A stretch of 64,000 nt of DNA from Cercis canadensis (GCA_003255065.1 QAOA01007117.1:112854-176853), one strand, 5' to 3'; positions 26,961 through 39,920 are shown, numbered from the stretch's first letter. Numbers and translations are program-made. Notes: generated by a model from the sequence alone, not told the origin.

Positions 26961-27654
26961 AAATTTTGGCGCCGTTGCCAGGGATTTCACCAAACATATT
27001 AATCTTCTTAGGACTCTTTCATTACTATTTTGTTTGCTTATTGTTCTTGTTTCTGGTAGTTGTTCTTCCTCATTCTCCTCCTGTTCTACTTGTTTTCCTT
27101 ATTTGTTTAAGTTTTCTTTCTCTGTTTAGTGTTTCTGTTTCTGTGTTGTTTTCGATTCTCACCAACTCGGATTGAGCTGCAAATTAGTGGACAAAGGAAT
27201 TGCACTGTGAGAAGCATTGTGAGGTGAACTTTGTTCTGTTATTGCCCTTGTTTAGCCTCCTTNTGAATCCTTGGGAGACAACACTGGTTGCATCCTATAC
27301 TACAATTTAGTTGCAATTAGTATTGTAATTTTGTACGGTTTGGCACCCGTCAAAATTTTGGCGCCGTTGCCAGGGATTTCACCAAACATATTAATCTTCT
27401 TAGGACTCTTTCATTACTGTTTTGTTTGCTTATTGTTCTTGTTTCTGGTAGTTCTTCTTCCTCATTCTCCTCCTGTTCTACTTGTTTTCCTTATTTGTTT
27501 AAGTTTTCTTTCTCTGTTTAGTGTTTCTATTTCTGTGTTGTTTTCGATTCTCACCAACTCGGATTGAGCTGCAAATTAGTGGACAAAGGAATTGCACTGT
27601 GAGAAGCATTGTGAGGTGAACTTTGTTCTGTTATTGCCCTTGTTTAGCCTCCTT
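26872..27654 (+). repeat. 391-bp direct duplication around an N
   Basis: 26872-27262 and 27264-27654 are the same 391 bp with three substitutions, joined by a single N at 27263. The copy includes the LTR end and the primer-binding site, so the second primer-binding site near 27359-27376 is probably an assembly product. Confidence 0.85.
26967..26984 (+). other. Primer-binding site of the Athila-type element
   Basis: TTGGCGCCGTTGCCAGGG follows the LTR end by six bases. TGGCGCCGTTGCC is the usual primer-binding site of Athila-like plant gypsy elements, generally assigned to an aspartate tRNA. Confidence 0.8.
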
Positions 27655-28246
27655 TGCCTCTATTCTGTTTCCTTTGCCGTCTTTGTTCACTTTTTGGCAA
27701 AATTTTTTATACTTTTTGAGCATTGTGGTGATAGTTTTTTCTTGTTGTTTTGTTTCCTTTGATGTTTTAGGTTTCCATTGTGTGAATTCTGGTGCCTTGG
27801 TACCAGTTTCCATTTGTTTTCCCTTTGTTTCAGTTTGATTTAGTGGTATTTGCGTGTACTGTTCTGGCCGAATTTGTGTGCTTTGATTGACCTTAAACTT
27901 GGACAGTTGAAGGAAAATGGTCTGACAATCAATAGTCATAGCTTATGCGATGAGGTCTTCATTTTTAAGCCGAATTCCGTCGTTTTGACTACTTTTTCAA
28001 TTTTTTAAGATTTTTTATTTGATTTTTGAGTTTAATTTTCATCAAGCTTTCATGCTGTAGTGGTAGAAATTTTTTTAAAAATGTTTAGATGGGTCAACTA
28101 GTGTTATTTTGGTGTCTTTTTGCCTTTGTCTAGTGCATTTGGTGTGTTTTGGTTTTTACCCTTTTCTTTCATTGCTTCACTATTTTTCTGTTTCTGTGTG
28201 TTCTAGTGTGTTTTAGAGTGTTTTTGTCTTTTGATTTGCATGGTGT

Positions 28247-30492
28247 ATGACTCGGTCCTCTCATTTTGAACTACTTGAAGGTGATTTTGAAATAGAAAGA
28301 ACTTTGCACACACTTGCTAGGGCACGTAGAACTCCTAATCATATAGAGCATAATATGGCTGCAAATGACATTAATCCTGAGGTTGATCTTGCTGCTAATA
28401 ATGAGGCTGGAAATAATGACATGCATGTTAGGGCTAGGACTCTTAAGGAATTGGCTGCCTCTAATGATAATTACCAGCCTTTGTGTATTCAGTATCCTGA
28501 TGCCAATTTTGAATTAAAATCTGGATTAATACACTTGCTCCCAAAGTTTCATGGATTTGCAGGTGAAGATCCTCACAAGCATTTGAAGGAATTTCACATA
28601 GTGTGTTCTACCATGAAGCCTCAGTCAATTGAAGAAGAACACATCAAGCTGAGGGCTTTTCCCTTTTCATTAGATGGAGCAGCAAAAGATTGGCTATACT
28701 TGCAGTCATTCATCATCACATGCTGGAATGACTTGAAGAGGTGCTTTCTTGAAAGATTCTTCCCTGCCTCAAGAGCTGCTGCCATCCGGAAAGAGATATA
28801 TGGCATAAGACAACATAGTGGAAAGACATTACATGAATACTGGGAGAGATTTGAGAAACTGTGTGGGAGCTGTCCTCATCACCAAATCAGTGACCAGTTA
28901 CTCATCCAATACTTCTACGAAGGTTTTCTTCCTATGGATAGGAGTTATGTGGATGCTGCTTTTGGAGGTGCCTTGATGGACAAGACCCCTGTGGCTGCAA
29001 GAGACTTAATAAAAAAAACATGGCAACCAATGCACAGCAATTTGGCACAAGGATGGTTACTCCTGCTAGGGGAGTGAATGAGGTGCAGATGGTGGATCAA
29101 CAGAGGGTGGAGAACCGTTTGGAGGAACTAACCTCTTTGGTTAGACAGTTAGTAATGGGCCACACACAAGTTCAAGCTCCTGCCAAACTATGTGGAATTT
29201 GTGCCCTAGCTAGTCATCCGACGGATCAGTGCCCTACCCTTCAGGATAACACTGAAGTAGTGGCTGGCATCTTTCCTGGCAGACCTTACCAGCAGCCCAG
29301 ATATGACCCCCACTCTTCTACATACAACTCTGACTGGAAAGATCACCCAAACTTGAGGTATGGAGGCAATTTTGGTCAAACCTACCAGCAACAACAAATG
29401 TACCAGCCACAGCAGCCTAGATACAATGCAAGTTCAACCAACCAGCAGTTCCAAACACCAATGAAGCAGCCTATGCAGCAAGCTAACAAGCCAGAATCGA
29501 GCCTGGAAGATTTAGTGAAGAAGTTGACTAGCAACAACATTCAATTCCAACAGAGGACTGAGACTAGTATTTANTGCTGCTTCTGGAGGTGCCTTGATGG
29601 ACAAGACCCCTGCGGCTGCAAGAGACTTAATAAAAAAAACATGGCAACCAATGCACAACAATTTGGCACAAGGATGGTTACTCCTGCTAGGGGAGTGAAT
29701 GAGGTGCAGATGGTGGATCAACAGAGGGTGGAGAACCGTTTGGAGGAACTGACCTCTTTGGTTAGACAGTTAGTAATGGGCCACACACAAGTTCAAGCTC
29801 CTACCAAACTATGTGGAATTTGTGCCCTAGCTAGTCATCCGACGGATCAGTGCCCTACCCTTCAGGATAACACTGAAGTAGTGGCTGACATCTTTCCTGG
29901 CAGACCTTACTAGCAGCCCAGATATGACCCCCACTCTTCTACATATAACTCTGACTGGAGATATCACCCAAACTTGAGGTATGGAGGCAATTTTGGTCAA
30001 ACCTACCAGCAGCAACAAACGTACCAGCCACAGCAGCCTAGATACAATGCAAGTTCAACCAACCAGCAGTTCCAAACACCAATGAAGCAGCCTATGCAGC
30101 AAGCTAACAAGCCAGAATTGAGCCTGGAAGATTTAGTGAAGCAGTTGACTAGCAACAACATTCAATTCCAACAGAGGACTGAGACTAGTATTCAGAGCTT
30201 GGAGACTTAGATAGGTTAACGTGCAACCACCGTTAGTGAGTTGAAGTCTCAAGGTTCTAATAGTTTACCTTCTCAAACAGTCACCAATCTGAGAGGCAAT
30301 GTGAATGCCATAACCCTACGTAGTGGCAAGGAAGTAAGTGTTCCAAAACCTAGCCTGCCTTCCACAGTCTCCAATTCTGTCCAAGAAAAGGATCCAGACA
30401 CTGCAGCCCCTAAAGTTGTCCCAAAACAACAACCATTTCACCTTCAGGACCAGGCAGAGAGCTCTACCAAAAGAAATACCAGTAGTGTGTAG
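28247..30492 (+). pseudogene. gag of the Athila-type element (frameshifted, duplicated at an N)
   Basis: The ORF from 28247 carries the retrotransposon gag domain: LLPKFHGFAGEDPHKHLKEF, LRAFPFSLDGAAKDWL, WNDLKRCFLERFFPASR, LHEYWERFEKLCGSCPHHQI and LLIQYFYEGF. Near 29010 the frame shifts to a second frame with AQQFGTRMVTPARG and the zinc-knuckle-like CGICALASHPTDQCPTLQ. After the N at 29574 the same section appears again with a stop (TAG) near 29911. The last recognisable part is NAITLRSGKEV (about 30301-30333), followed by a stop at 30490. Confidence 0.85.
28954..30192 (+). repeat. About 618-bp direct duplication around an N, within gag
   Basis: 28954-29572 recurs at 29575-30192 with roughly a dozen substitutions. 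A single N at 29574 separates them. The higher divergence than at the other N joints suggests two genomic copies or alleles were joined. Confidence 0.8.
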
Positions 30493-31059
30493 GTAAGTGA
30501 TGGTACTAATTTTGGCAGTAACCCTGGCATATGTTTAGGGTATTATATATAGTAGGTTACCAATTTACTTGGAAAGAGTAGGCATTACCTGGAGAAGTTA
30601 TGCTATTTTCTTAGAGTTTATATGGGTCAAAACCATAGTTACTAGATTCCCATGATGCTCGAGTGCGCGGTATAGGAACAAGAATGCAGTACGTAGCATA
30701 CATAGGCATATAGTGCGTGTACCAATGACAGAGCTAAGAAAAAAAAAATTGTTGGGGCCAAAGTTTAATTATCAAAAAGTTTCTTTGTAAAAATGAAAAA
30801 AAAAAAAATTGGTGGGGCCTTGGCCCCCTAATCAAGGGGAGCCTCCGAGTCTCCGACGCTAGTGTGTACCATGAATTTTGTACCCGCACCACGATCTTGA
30901 ATTGTGTACCGGAAATGCAGTTGGGATGGGATTGTAGCAAATCTAATGACTGTAGTCACAACTTACATATCATTGAGTCAAGGACGCTCTTGTATTTCAT
31001 TAGCAATTTGTCAAATTTAAAGCTTTTTCTATCCTCGATGATTGATTCTGCGATTGCAG
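30493..31059. other. Spacer with a GGGGCC-type repeat fragment
   Basis: Around 30730-30850 two A-rich runs are each followed by TTGGTGGGGCC / TTGTTGGGGCC, a common plant dispersed-repeat signature. No first exon of the adjacent dioxygenase is found. Confidence 0.4.
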
Positions 31060-31452
31060 AGACATTGTGATTGAATATTCAGAGAAAGTGAGGGCATTGG
31101 GTTGTAGAATCTTTGAGTTGCTGTCAGAGGCTCTTGGCCTTAATCCATCATACCTTAAAGAAATGGATTGTGCTAAAGGACTTCTTATTATGGGACAATA
31201 TTATCTAGCATGCCCTGAACCTGAATTAACTATGGGCACTACCAAGCATACTGATAGTGACTTCATGACAATACTTCTACAAGACCAGATTGGTGGACTT
31301 CAAGTTCTTCATCAGAATCAATGGGTTGATGTTCCTCCTGTGCATGGAGCTCTCGAAGTGAACATTGGAGATCTTCTACAGGTAATAAATTCATAATAGA
31401 TGGACGAATTAAGAATATGTGTTACCTATGATTTACTGTTAAGCATGAGTAT

Positions 31453-31766
31453 TGTTAAAAATAAATGTAATTTGAATTTTTTAGAAATCTTTTAGAATTA
31501 TAAGTGTCAAGAAGTTATAAAATTATCAGTTTTAAGAGTCTAAGAGTTTTAGATATTTATGTTAATGTTTTATATTTTAAGGATCTACAATAATTATAAA
31601 AATAAATTAATGAGTCTAAAAGTCTCTATGTAATTGTATAAATAGAAGTGTTAATGACCATGTTAATTAGGATTGAGGTTGAGAGTTCTACCCCCAAGTG
31701 TAAGTTGAGGGGTTGAGTGCAAATGATTGCCTTCCCCTCTAATGTAATTTGCCTTCATAGACAAAA
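31453..31766 (+). repeat. Probable solo LTR in the dioxygenase intron
   Basis: About 314 bp start TGTTAAAAATAAATG, hold a TATA-like GTATAAATAG near 31637, and lie between two AGTAT pentamers (31448-31452 and 31767-31771). The right end (ATAGACAAAA) is not a clean CA, so the boundary is uncertain. The start and TATA context resemble plant Copia LTRs. Confidence 0.55.
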
Positions 31767-31805
31767 AGTATTTACTAATACTATTGTTCTTTGAGGAAAC
31801 AAATA

Positions 31806-32091
31806 AGGGGAGAGCTAAGCTACCCCACTTCTTTGGATGGGTCCCACTATGACTTATCTTGATGTTGTTGTGAAGATCTCAAAAAATTAAGCTACTCCTT
31901 ATATGACAAAACACACATTTTCCTTGTAAAATACAATAAATACACTATATAGAAAAACATGCCAAGAAGCAACACGTTTTAACTATTCTGTCACATCATT
32001 TTTTTGATATCTTCACAATTATACCAAAATTACTCAGTGAGTCCCAACAAAACCCATCCAAAGAGGTGTGGGTAGGCAACCCCCCACCCCT
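31806..32091. mobile_element. MITE with about 110-bp imperfect inverted repeats, in the dioxygenase intron
   Basis: The left arm contains CTACCCCACTTCTTTGGATGGGT and the reverse complement of the right arm contains CTACCCACACCTCTTTGGATGGGT. Both arms continue to a GTGAAGATNTCAAAAAA block. The element can fold into a long hairpin and encodes nothing. The exact ends and target duplication are not resolved. Confidence 0.7.
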
Positions 32092-33183
32092 CTAAGACGA
32101 GGGTAGCATAGTGTCCACCAACAAATAAATAAATATTTGAATTACAAAGCAAATAGAAGACTAAATTAGATATCTTGATGTCCGTAAGCTATTAACTTCA
32201 AGACGAAAGATAACAAAAAAAGCTGACTGCTTAAGAATTTATACCCAAAATCATAGAAAGGTAACAGATTAAGTCATGAAAGTTCACAAACTAGGGTTCA
32301 TGTTCCCATCTTAGTTCCTCCAACAAAAAGAAGAAAATAAAAGGAAAGCCATCCTTTCTTGGCCAAAAGAGAAAGAACAAAACAGGTAAAGACCTTCTCT
32401 TTATGTTCTATTATTCATGATTTTCATTTTAGCGCAGTCCTAATTATGCATAAAACTATGGTTGCCATCTATGTATTCTTTAAATAATAATAAAATACAA
32501 TGTCGTTTGCAAATTAATGCAACAACATTGTCAACTGGTTGCACGTACAAATCAATTATATGACTTAATAACATCGAAGTTACCTGAACCGAGGCATTTA
32601 AAGACTGTGTGTACATTCCTAATAATAATATGTATATGATCATATATAGTCATGAATTGAAATCACAAGTTAGAGTATAACAATTAATCAGGTTGGAATC
32701 TTGAAATTTGATTTTTCTTGCATTTTTATTTGACTATTTTCAGCCAAAATAAATTGCTAGCATGATCTTTATTACAAACTATTTTAAGGATTTAATATAT
32801 TTTCCACAAATGAAAGATATATTGGTTTATATTTATAAGTTTCTTTGTTCATGGTGCAACTTATAACAAATGACAAGTTCATCAGTGTTTACCACAGGGT
32901 CTTATCAAGGCATAGAGGCCCAAGAATTTCTATTGCAAGCTTCTTTATAACTTCTGATAAGGAAGCTGAAGGTGTATCAAGGGTTTATGGTCCGATTAAG
33001 GCATTATTATCAGAAAAGGACCCACCAATCTATAGGGACACCACTTTAAAAGATTTATTGACACATTATTGTGGAAAGGGACTTGATGGGAAGTCAATAC
33101 TCAATCTAAACAATTTGATACTAAACGATCTGTGGTCAAGTGGTATTAAGGTCTTCTTCGGGGCTTTTGAGTTCTGTATATGA

Positions 33184-33950
33184 ACCCAAAGTTATAGCCA
33201 AAGTACCAAAAAAGAATATAAACACTTTGATGCACTCTTCATGGAACTTGCTGAATAAAGGGACTTTATTGTTATAGAACTTAATGGTGTTTATATTAAA
33301 TTTTATATTAATAATTTGTGCCTTTTCTGATTCACCATCCTCACTACATGAAAGAACAAAATACACTTTCTGAAAGTTTAGTTACACTAAAGAAAGAGTT
33401 GGGTTTTAGAAGTGTTATTTGCCCTCTAATTATTGCATATAACCCACCACTGCTCATGTTATGATGGAGTTATAGTAATCAATCCTTTGTGAAACCATGA
33501 GATGTTGATGTGATTCACAAGGGCCCTGATATCACTTACCCCAACCACAACTGATGAAAATGTATTTATTTAAGAAAGATTTTTGAATTGTTCTTTCATG
33601 TAATTTAATTCAAAATTCAATATTAAAATACAAAACAAATTACTTTTCTTTTTTGGATATGTATATAGATCAATATCACAAGTAGTTAAAAGTATGCTTT
33701 ATGTTATTACATGATTTGTATAATCTACACATTACATGTTGAAATATATTCTCTATATGGTATTTTTTTTCTATCACTTCTATCCCAGGCTTCTAGCGAT
33801 AATCACATGACGATGTCTATTTTCCCTATAATCTTTTTGAGACTCCACACTTGTGAAGTTTGTAAATGAAAGGAAGGGAACAAAGCCCCACTAAGTAACT
33901 TTATGTTAATGGGCTACACAAGCCCATGTTGGGTGTCTTGTTATTACAAA
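33184..33950. other. AT-rich spacer between dioxygenase relic and LINE
   Basis: No coding match, tandem repeat or transposon end is seen. Confidence 0.5.
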
Positions 33951-33972
33951 CAGAAATTGTTCCTTTTTTTTT

Positions 33973-36900
33973 GGGTAATATAACGGGGCAAAAGCCCAAC
34001 GAGGAAAGAAATATTACAAACCAGAAACAGGGAGCAAAGAGTACCCCTATCTCATCAACTACAAGCAACCGCAATAAACCATGCGGAGGGGACGCTAGGT
34101 GCATGTCGCCCAAAGACTGACTCAAACTATACGTAGCTAACCAGTTTGCACAATTATTGCCTTTTCTGTTCGTATGAAACACCTTAACTTGCCACTGTTT
34201 TTTTAATAAACCAGAAATCTTAGATAACAACTGGGAGTGCCTTCCACCACAGATGACCGAGCTAGAGAGAAGCTTCACTGCAGACATGGAGTCACTTTCC
34301 AGAATAACCCACTTGAAGTCCAACCTCCATGCCATTTCTAAGCCTTCTAAAATACCCCAAAGTTCAGTACAGTAAGCAGTAGTGATACCCAGGTTTCGTA
34401 CCACGCCAGCCACCCACTCACCTTTGTCATCTCTTATCAGCGCTCCGTAACCCGCCACCCCCGGGTTTCCTTTCGACGCACCATCGGAGTTGATCTTAAC
34501 CCACCCAACCTCCGGAGGCACCCAAAGCACAGAAGGACACACCAGAAGGGAGGAAGAAGTAGTAGCAGAAATTGAAAGATTACAACTCTCAATGAACTCA
34601 CTAATCACCTTACAAGGGTTAGGAGGGCGAGTGAAGTCAGGATCGAACAAAGCCAAGTTCCTCCACTTCCACAACATCCAAGAAATAGTTGCCCAAACAA
34701 TACTCCACTGCTTCCCTTCCCCTCCTAGTTGCTGACTAAGATTCTTATCTATCCATTGATGAAGATCCCAAGTGAAGAACTAGACTCTCATAGAGGGCTT
34801 AACAAAGTGAGCCCAAACCCTCCAAGCAAAACTGCAATCCCTCAACACATGGAGAGAGGATTCATGAACCCCTTCACAGAAAAAACAAAAGCCCTCTGAC
34901 CCGCCCCACCTGTGGCACTTCTTTCCGGTGAGCAAACCATTGTGAGACAACTACCATAGGAATAATCTGATGTGCTCAAGACCTTGCCACTTCCAAATCA
35001 TGTTCCACATATTACAAGCAGGTTTCCAGTGACTTTCCATCATGCTCTTATAGGCACTGCTGACTGTAAAAGAACCTGAGCTATTACCCACCCAATAAAT
35101 GCCATCTTCAGCGATATCCAAAGAAGGGGGGATCACATGAATTTTGGCACAAATATTTGGCGTGAGAAAGCTGTTAAGGTGCGCCCAGTTCCAGTCACCA
35201 GAGTCAAGAAGGAACTCGGCAACATGGGCTTCCAAGTCAATATCCGACACTAAAAAATGAACTTGCTCAATCAATATACTCACTCCGTCAACCCATGGGT
35301 CAAGCCAGAACTTGATAGATTGGCCATTACCCACATTCCAGCCCAAGCACTTGGTTAACAAAGGCCAAATAACACCAATAGCCTTCCAAGAGGCTGAGTC
35401 GCCCTTCTTGACGTCAATGTAAGAAGTCCAGACCGATCCTCTGCCATACTTCCCTCTTAAGACCTGAACCTAAAGCTCATCAAAGTTCATTCTAATTTCC
35501 CAGCCTAGCTTTATGATGCAAGCTTGGTTCATGGCCACTAACTTGCGCAACCCCAAGCCACCCCTATCCTTAGGCATGCATAATTGATCCCATTTAACAG
35601 TATGGACCTTCCTTGATTGGTCATTATGACCCCAAATGAAGTTACGCTGGATTCTTTCAATATCATAGCATATAGATCTAGGAATCATAGTCGATTGCAT
35701 GGCATAAGTTGGGATAGCTCCAATAACTGATTTGGCTAGAGTCACCCTACCTGCCATAGAGAGGCAATGCATCTTCCAACCAACTAACTGTTGCCTAGTT
35801 CTATCTAACAAGTAGAGGAACTTAGTCTTAGAGGCTCTACCATGGGAAAGGGGCATCCCCAGATAAATGCCAAGGTCGCTAGTCATAGTCGCATGGCAAA
35901 CGTTTTTAGAGAAATAGAGTTGAGTCTTGGAGACACTCACCTTTTGCCCAGACATAGCACAAAATTTGCCCAAACAGTCCATTACAACATTAATTTGAGG
36001 AACAGAGGCTTCTGTGAAGAGTAAAAGGTCGTCAGCGAACATGAGGTGGGAAATGAGATGACCCCTTCTCCCTGCACGCATGGGCTTCCACAGACCTTCC
36101 TCCACCACTTCCGAAATGATGTGAGAGAGCTTATCCATGCATAAGACAAATAAGTAAGGGGACAAAGGATCACCCTGTCTAATGCCCTGCTCCAGGGTAA
36201 AACACTCAATTTTTCCACCATTCCAGAGAAGATTCATAGAAACAGACTGGACACAGTCCATAATAATGCTTCTAAGACCTATAGGAATATTGACTTCACT
36301 CAACACTTCATCAATAAAGTTCCACTTCACTCGATCATAAGCTTTCTCCAAATCCACCTTAATGGCCATGAAGCCTCTCCTACCCCTGACCTTATGCATG
36401 GAATGAATCATTTTCTATGCTATGATAATGTTGTATTGAATACATCTCTTGGGCACAAAACTAGATTGGAAACGAGAAACTAACTTAGGCAACAAAGGTT
36501 TCAACCTATTAACTATAATCCTCGTGATGCACTTATACGTAACATTGCAAAGCGAAATGGGCTGAAACTGGGATATGAATTCAGGTTTTTCAATCTTTGG
36601 TATGAGAACCAAAAGAGTATCATTAAGCTCGGCAATGCTTCTAGCACCAGCAAAAACTTGGCTAGCCAACCTAAACATCGGCTCACCAAGAGTGCACCAT
36701 TGGGATTGGTAAAACATGGCAGGAAATCCATCTGGACCTGACACCTTAAGAGGCCCCATACCAAACAGAGCAGTCCTAACTTCTTCCACCCGAAGGGGGC
36801 TTGAAAGATCCCTCAAGACATTTTCTTCCATCACTGGAAAATAGTATTTAGTGACCCAGTGAACCTGAGGCATATCATCAGCAAACAAATTTTTGTAGAA

Positions 36901-38104
36901 GTTAAGAGCAAGCTTCTGAAGCTCAAAATGGTCCTCAATCCACACTCCAGTCTCATCTCTAAGCATTTCAATCTTGTTACGTCTTCTACGAATAACCGTT
37001 TTGGTATGATAATACCTGGTATTTCTGTCACCGTTAGAAACCCAGTCTGCTCCAGATTTTTTATGCCAAACCATTTCTTCTTGTTTCAAAACTTCACGTA
37101 AGTCAGAGTTCAAAGAATACTCCAGATCATCAAGAAAAAGGTTCTAACACCTATGCATGGCACGTTGCACCCCCTGGATTCTATTCAAGAGTCGCTTCTT
37201 CTTCTTAAAAATATTGCCAAAGACCTCTCTATTCCATCCTTTAAGAATGGGAATAAAGTTTAGAAAGACCATCAGCAACGGAGCCAGAGTTATCTCAATT
37301 CGTAGCCACGACATCCTTGAAATCAGCGTGAGTTAACTAGGCCACTTTAAACCGGAAGGGTCTCTCCACTCTAAGGGAGGGAGGGGTGCCAAAATAAATA
37401 GTAATAGGGTGGTGATCAAATTAGACACGGGGAAGAACACAAGCTTTGGCCTCATCAAAACGAAGTCTCCATTGGCTATTACACAGCACACGATCAAGCT
37501 TTTCAAAGATCCGGTCATACCCATTGACTAGTAGACTACGCCAAGTGAATCTCGAACCAATAGCCTCCACCTCCATGAGGTTGCACCCATTGATCCAAGA
37601 AGCAAATCTCTAGCATCTCCTGGAGTTGACAGTAACACCACCTTTTTTCTCCCCAACATGAAGATAGTCATTAAAGTCTCCTGCAAGCATCCAAGGAGAA
37701 GACATGGAGCTAGCAATTTGTTTAAGCTCTGCCCAAAGATAGGCTCTAACTTCATAGTAAGGGCTAGCGTATATGGTAGTAAAATGCTACGCTTCACCAG
37801 AATCAACATAAATCCTCACATGGATAAATTGAGCATGGGTATTTAGAACCTCAATCACTAGCAGATCAAATTTCCACGCAACCCAAATACCACCTGCTAA
37901 ACCATCCCTGTCAGAGACAACAGAAAAACAATAGCCCAGCTTACGTAAAATAGCAGGAGCCCGACTACCGCTGACTTTTGTTTCCAAAAGAACAATAATA
38001 TCAGGAGAGTTAGGACTAAAAATAGTCTTAGCTGCCCTAAGAAACTCAGCATTCCCTGCACCTCTACAATTCCACACTAGAGTCTTATTTATCATAATAA
38101 ACAA
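33973..38104 (-). pseudogene. LINE ORF2: endonuclease, reverse transcriptase, zf-RVT, RNase H (several breaks)
   Basis: Endonuclease begins at 38104 (NKTLVWNCRGAGNAEFL, LLETKVSG) and is frameshifted near 37800 and 37525; the late SDHxP motif reads FDHHP. RT occupies 37113-35470: PDGFPAMFYQSQW, LIPKIEKPEFISQFQPISL, GFMAIKVDLEKAYDRVKW, QGDPLSPYLFVL and catalytic LMFADDLLLF. One in-frame TAG (near 36415) replaces a Gln codon. zf-RVT lies at 35361-34951. RNase H lies at 34677 to about 34000, with Asp in SDGASKGNPG, Glu in CTELWGILEG and Asp in ESDSMSAV. The final frame has lost its stop and reads through the poly(A) tail into the flank. Confidence 0.9.
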
Positions 38105-38125
38105 ATAAGAAAAGAACCTGGCAAC

Positions 38126-39920
38126 TTAAGACATTTGCATGTCTTCTGCCTCCATTTGCCAGTCGAGTTCGATTCCCACCAAGCCTGGCGCCGGATGGAT
38201 ATCAAGCATGAGTTCACCTTCGAAGGATGTACTAGAAGTGATAGCTAAGACAGGAGGTTTTGGAGCATGGATCTCAGCCATTTGATCATCATCAGGCGGG
38301 TCCACCTTATTGTGTCTAGGCGGGATCACCTTACTAGGCCTGAAAGAATTGGCCTCCTGCGAAGACGAGCCCTGAAAAAGCTCATGGCTAGTCCGGTTTT
38401 TCACGTAATTAGTGTCTTTAGAAATATACTCGAGGGGCTCCATTATTTTACTACTAGGCCCACTGCCTTTAGGAGCTAGTTGTCTTTGGTGTTGACTTCT
38501 ACCACCCATTTTCCCATCCACTTTCTCTTGTTTTGACACCTGTACTTGAAGAATAGCACTCTCACATGGGACAATAAATGCATGGCTTTTCTCTCCTTTC
38601 CTGATTTCCTTATTTAAATCTTTGGGAATGTCAAAACTTGAAGCTAAATTCCCTCCATCTTCTTCAACAAGAGTGGCAAACCGGGAACCCTGAGATTTGC
38701 CCATACTTCCCTGATTTTGCTCGTCTGAACCTCTTCCCCTTTCTCTGCTCTAACTACTCAAATCTCTCTCCTTGTCACGCCTAACCCGGTTCGACTTTTG
38801 AACCATCATCCAGGGACCAAACTTGCTATGATCTAAAGTATTAGCGTCGTGAAGAGCTCCGGCCACCACTTTTGGCTCACCCGTCTTCGAGATCTCCACA
38901 TGCTTCCTGCTGGGTTTTTTTGGGCATCCCTCCTTTAAATGGCCATAACAACCACAATGGAAGCAGATGAGGTGAATGCTCTCATATTCAATAAAGAAAG
39001 AAATGCCATCAATGCAGAGACGAGATAAAAGCGGTTTTGTGAGGTCTACTTGAACACAGAGTCTTGCAAACTTCCTCCTTGCCTGCAAGAAAGGGTTAGT
39101 ATCCACTTTGACAGTGCGTCCAACACAATTCCCCAAGGTTGCCAATATATCCCTATCATAATACTTCATTGCTATGCCGGGAAAACGTACCCAAACCATA
39201 ACCGAGTTAATAGATGTTGAGAAAGGATTGAAATTTGGTTGCCATTCTCTTATAGTCAAGTAGTGATCAAATATCATCCAAGGACCTCCAGTTAGAGCAA
39301 AGTCGTAGTCTTGCTCTATGCTAAACTTCACTAAATAGAAATAATTTCCCAAGTCAATGATGGTCATGATTCCCTTAAGGGACCATATCTGTTTAAGTTT
39401 CTTTTCCAAGAAGTGGAACCCAACTCTTTTTCCTAGAAGTTTTGATGATCAAACACTTCTTCCATGGTTTTCGGATTCGCTCACGCTCCTTTGAAGACAG
39501 TTCGATCATTGGGCATAAAGAATCCTATTCCCTATAAGAGATCTTAATCCTTGACCTTAGACCAGAAATGGCTTTGACATTCTCTTTGTCTTCCTCCCCC
39601 GAATCCGAAAAGGTCTCTCCATCGTCATCTTCCTCTTCATAGCCCTCGGACTCATCTCCTTCAAACTCAATATTAGGCATTCTTCCCATGAGGGTATGCT
39701 TATACGATAACCGAGATTCTACATGGAACCCAAGGTCCATGTCATCCTGCGCTATTAGGTCATACAAAACCAGCACAAAAGAAATGCCATCAAACTCTTT
39801 ACCCCCCCCCCCTTTGATTTTCTTCACATTCCGAGAGAAGGGTTCCCCCTCTTCCAGGCTCTTCCCATCCTCCGTGGTCACACGCTCCCTCTCCCCACTC
39901 ACGTCACTAACTTCGCTCAT
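38126..39920 (-). pseudogene. LINE ORF1 (DUF4283 and CCHC zinc knuckle), frameshifted
   Basis: The start at 39920 (MSEVSDVSGERER) leads an acidic N-terminal part to 39525. A frame break follows, then the DUF4283 region: MTIIDLGNYFYLVKF, DYDFALTGGPWMIFDHYLTI and MKYYDRDILATLGNCVG. The CCHC knuckle is CFHCGCYGHLKEGC (about 38930-38970). A further stop near 38750 separates a low-complexity C-terminal part (38704-38126). ORF1 proteins of plant L1 elements bind RNA and act as gag-like chaperones. Confidence 0.85.

Larger units (their letters stand above)
25662..30492 (+). mobile_element. Truncated Ty3/gypsy retrotransposon of Athila type
   Basis: The order on the plus strand is a 1.3-kb LTR, a TGGCGCC primer-binding site, a 1.3-kb leader, and gag with a zinc knuckle and the LRSGKEV segment that precedes protease. 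Sequence homology stops near 30492. No protease, RT, integrase or second LTR is present, so the element is 3'-truncated. Two N joints inside it (27263, 29574) duplicate parts of leader and gag, so its true length is shorter than drawn. Confidence 0.82.
31060..33183 (+). pseudogene. 2-oxoglutarate/Fe(II)-dependent dioxygenase, ACC-oxidase-homolog type, missing exon 1
   Basis: Exon 2 (31060-31381) follows a TTGCAG acceptor and encodes [13 protein letters not shown]..., with the iron ligands His and Asp in TKHTDSDF. It ends NIGDLLQ at donor CAG|GTAATA. Exon 3 (32860-33183) continues in frame as LITNDKFISVYHRVL (third iron ligand His) and GPRISIASFF (R-x-S co-substrate motif). The acceptor dinucleotide before exon 3 is AA (32858-32859), not AG, so normal splicing is lost. 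No exon 1 is seen upstream, and the C-terminus after GKGLDGKS is altered. The family is that of Arabidopsis 1-aminocyclopropane-1-carboxylate oxidase homologs. Confidence 0.83.

Noticed and set aside
26879-27567. Duplicated 98-residue hydrophobic ORFs at 26879 and 27271
   Set aside because: They lie over the LTR end, primer-binding site and leader of the Athila-type element and are duplicated by the N joint at 27263.
34490-34735. Plus-strand ORFs within the LINE (33926-34120, 34490-34735, 35842-36024, 36859-37101 and others)
   Set aside because: They are antisense shadows of ORF2.
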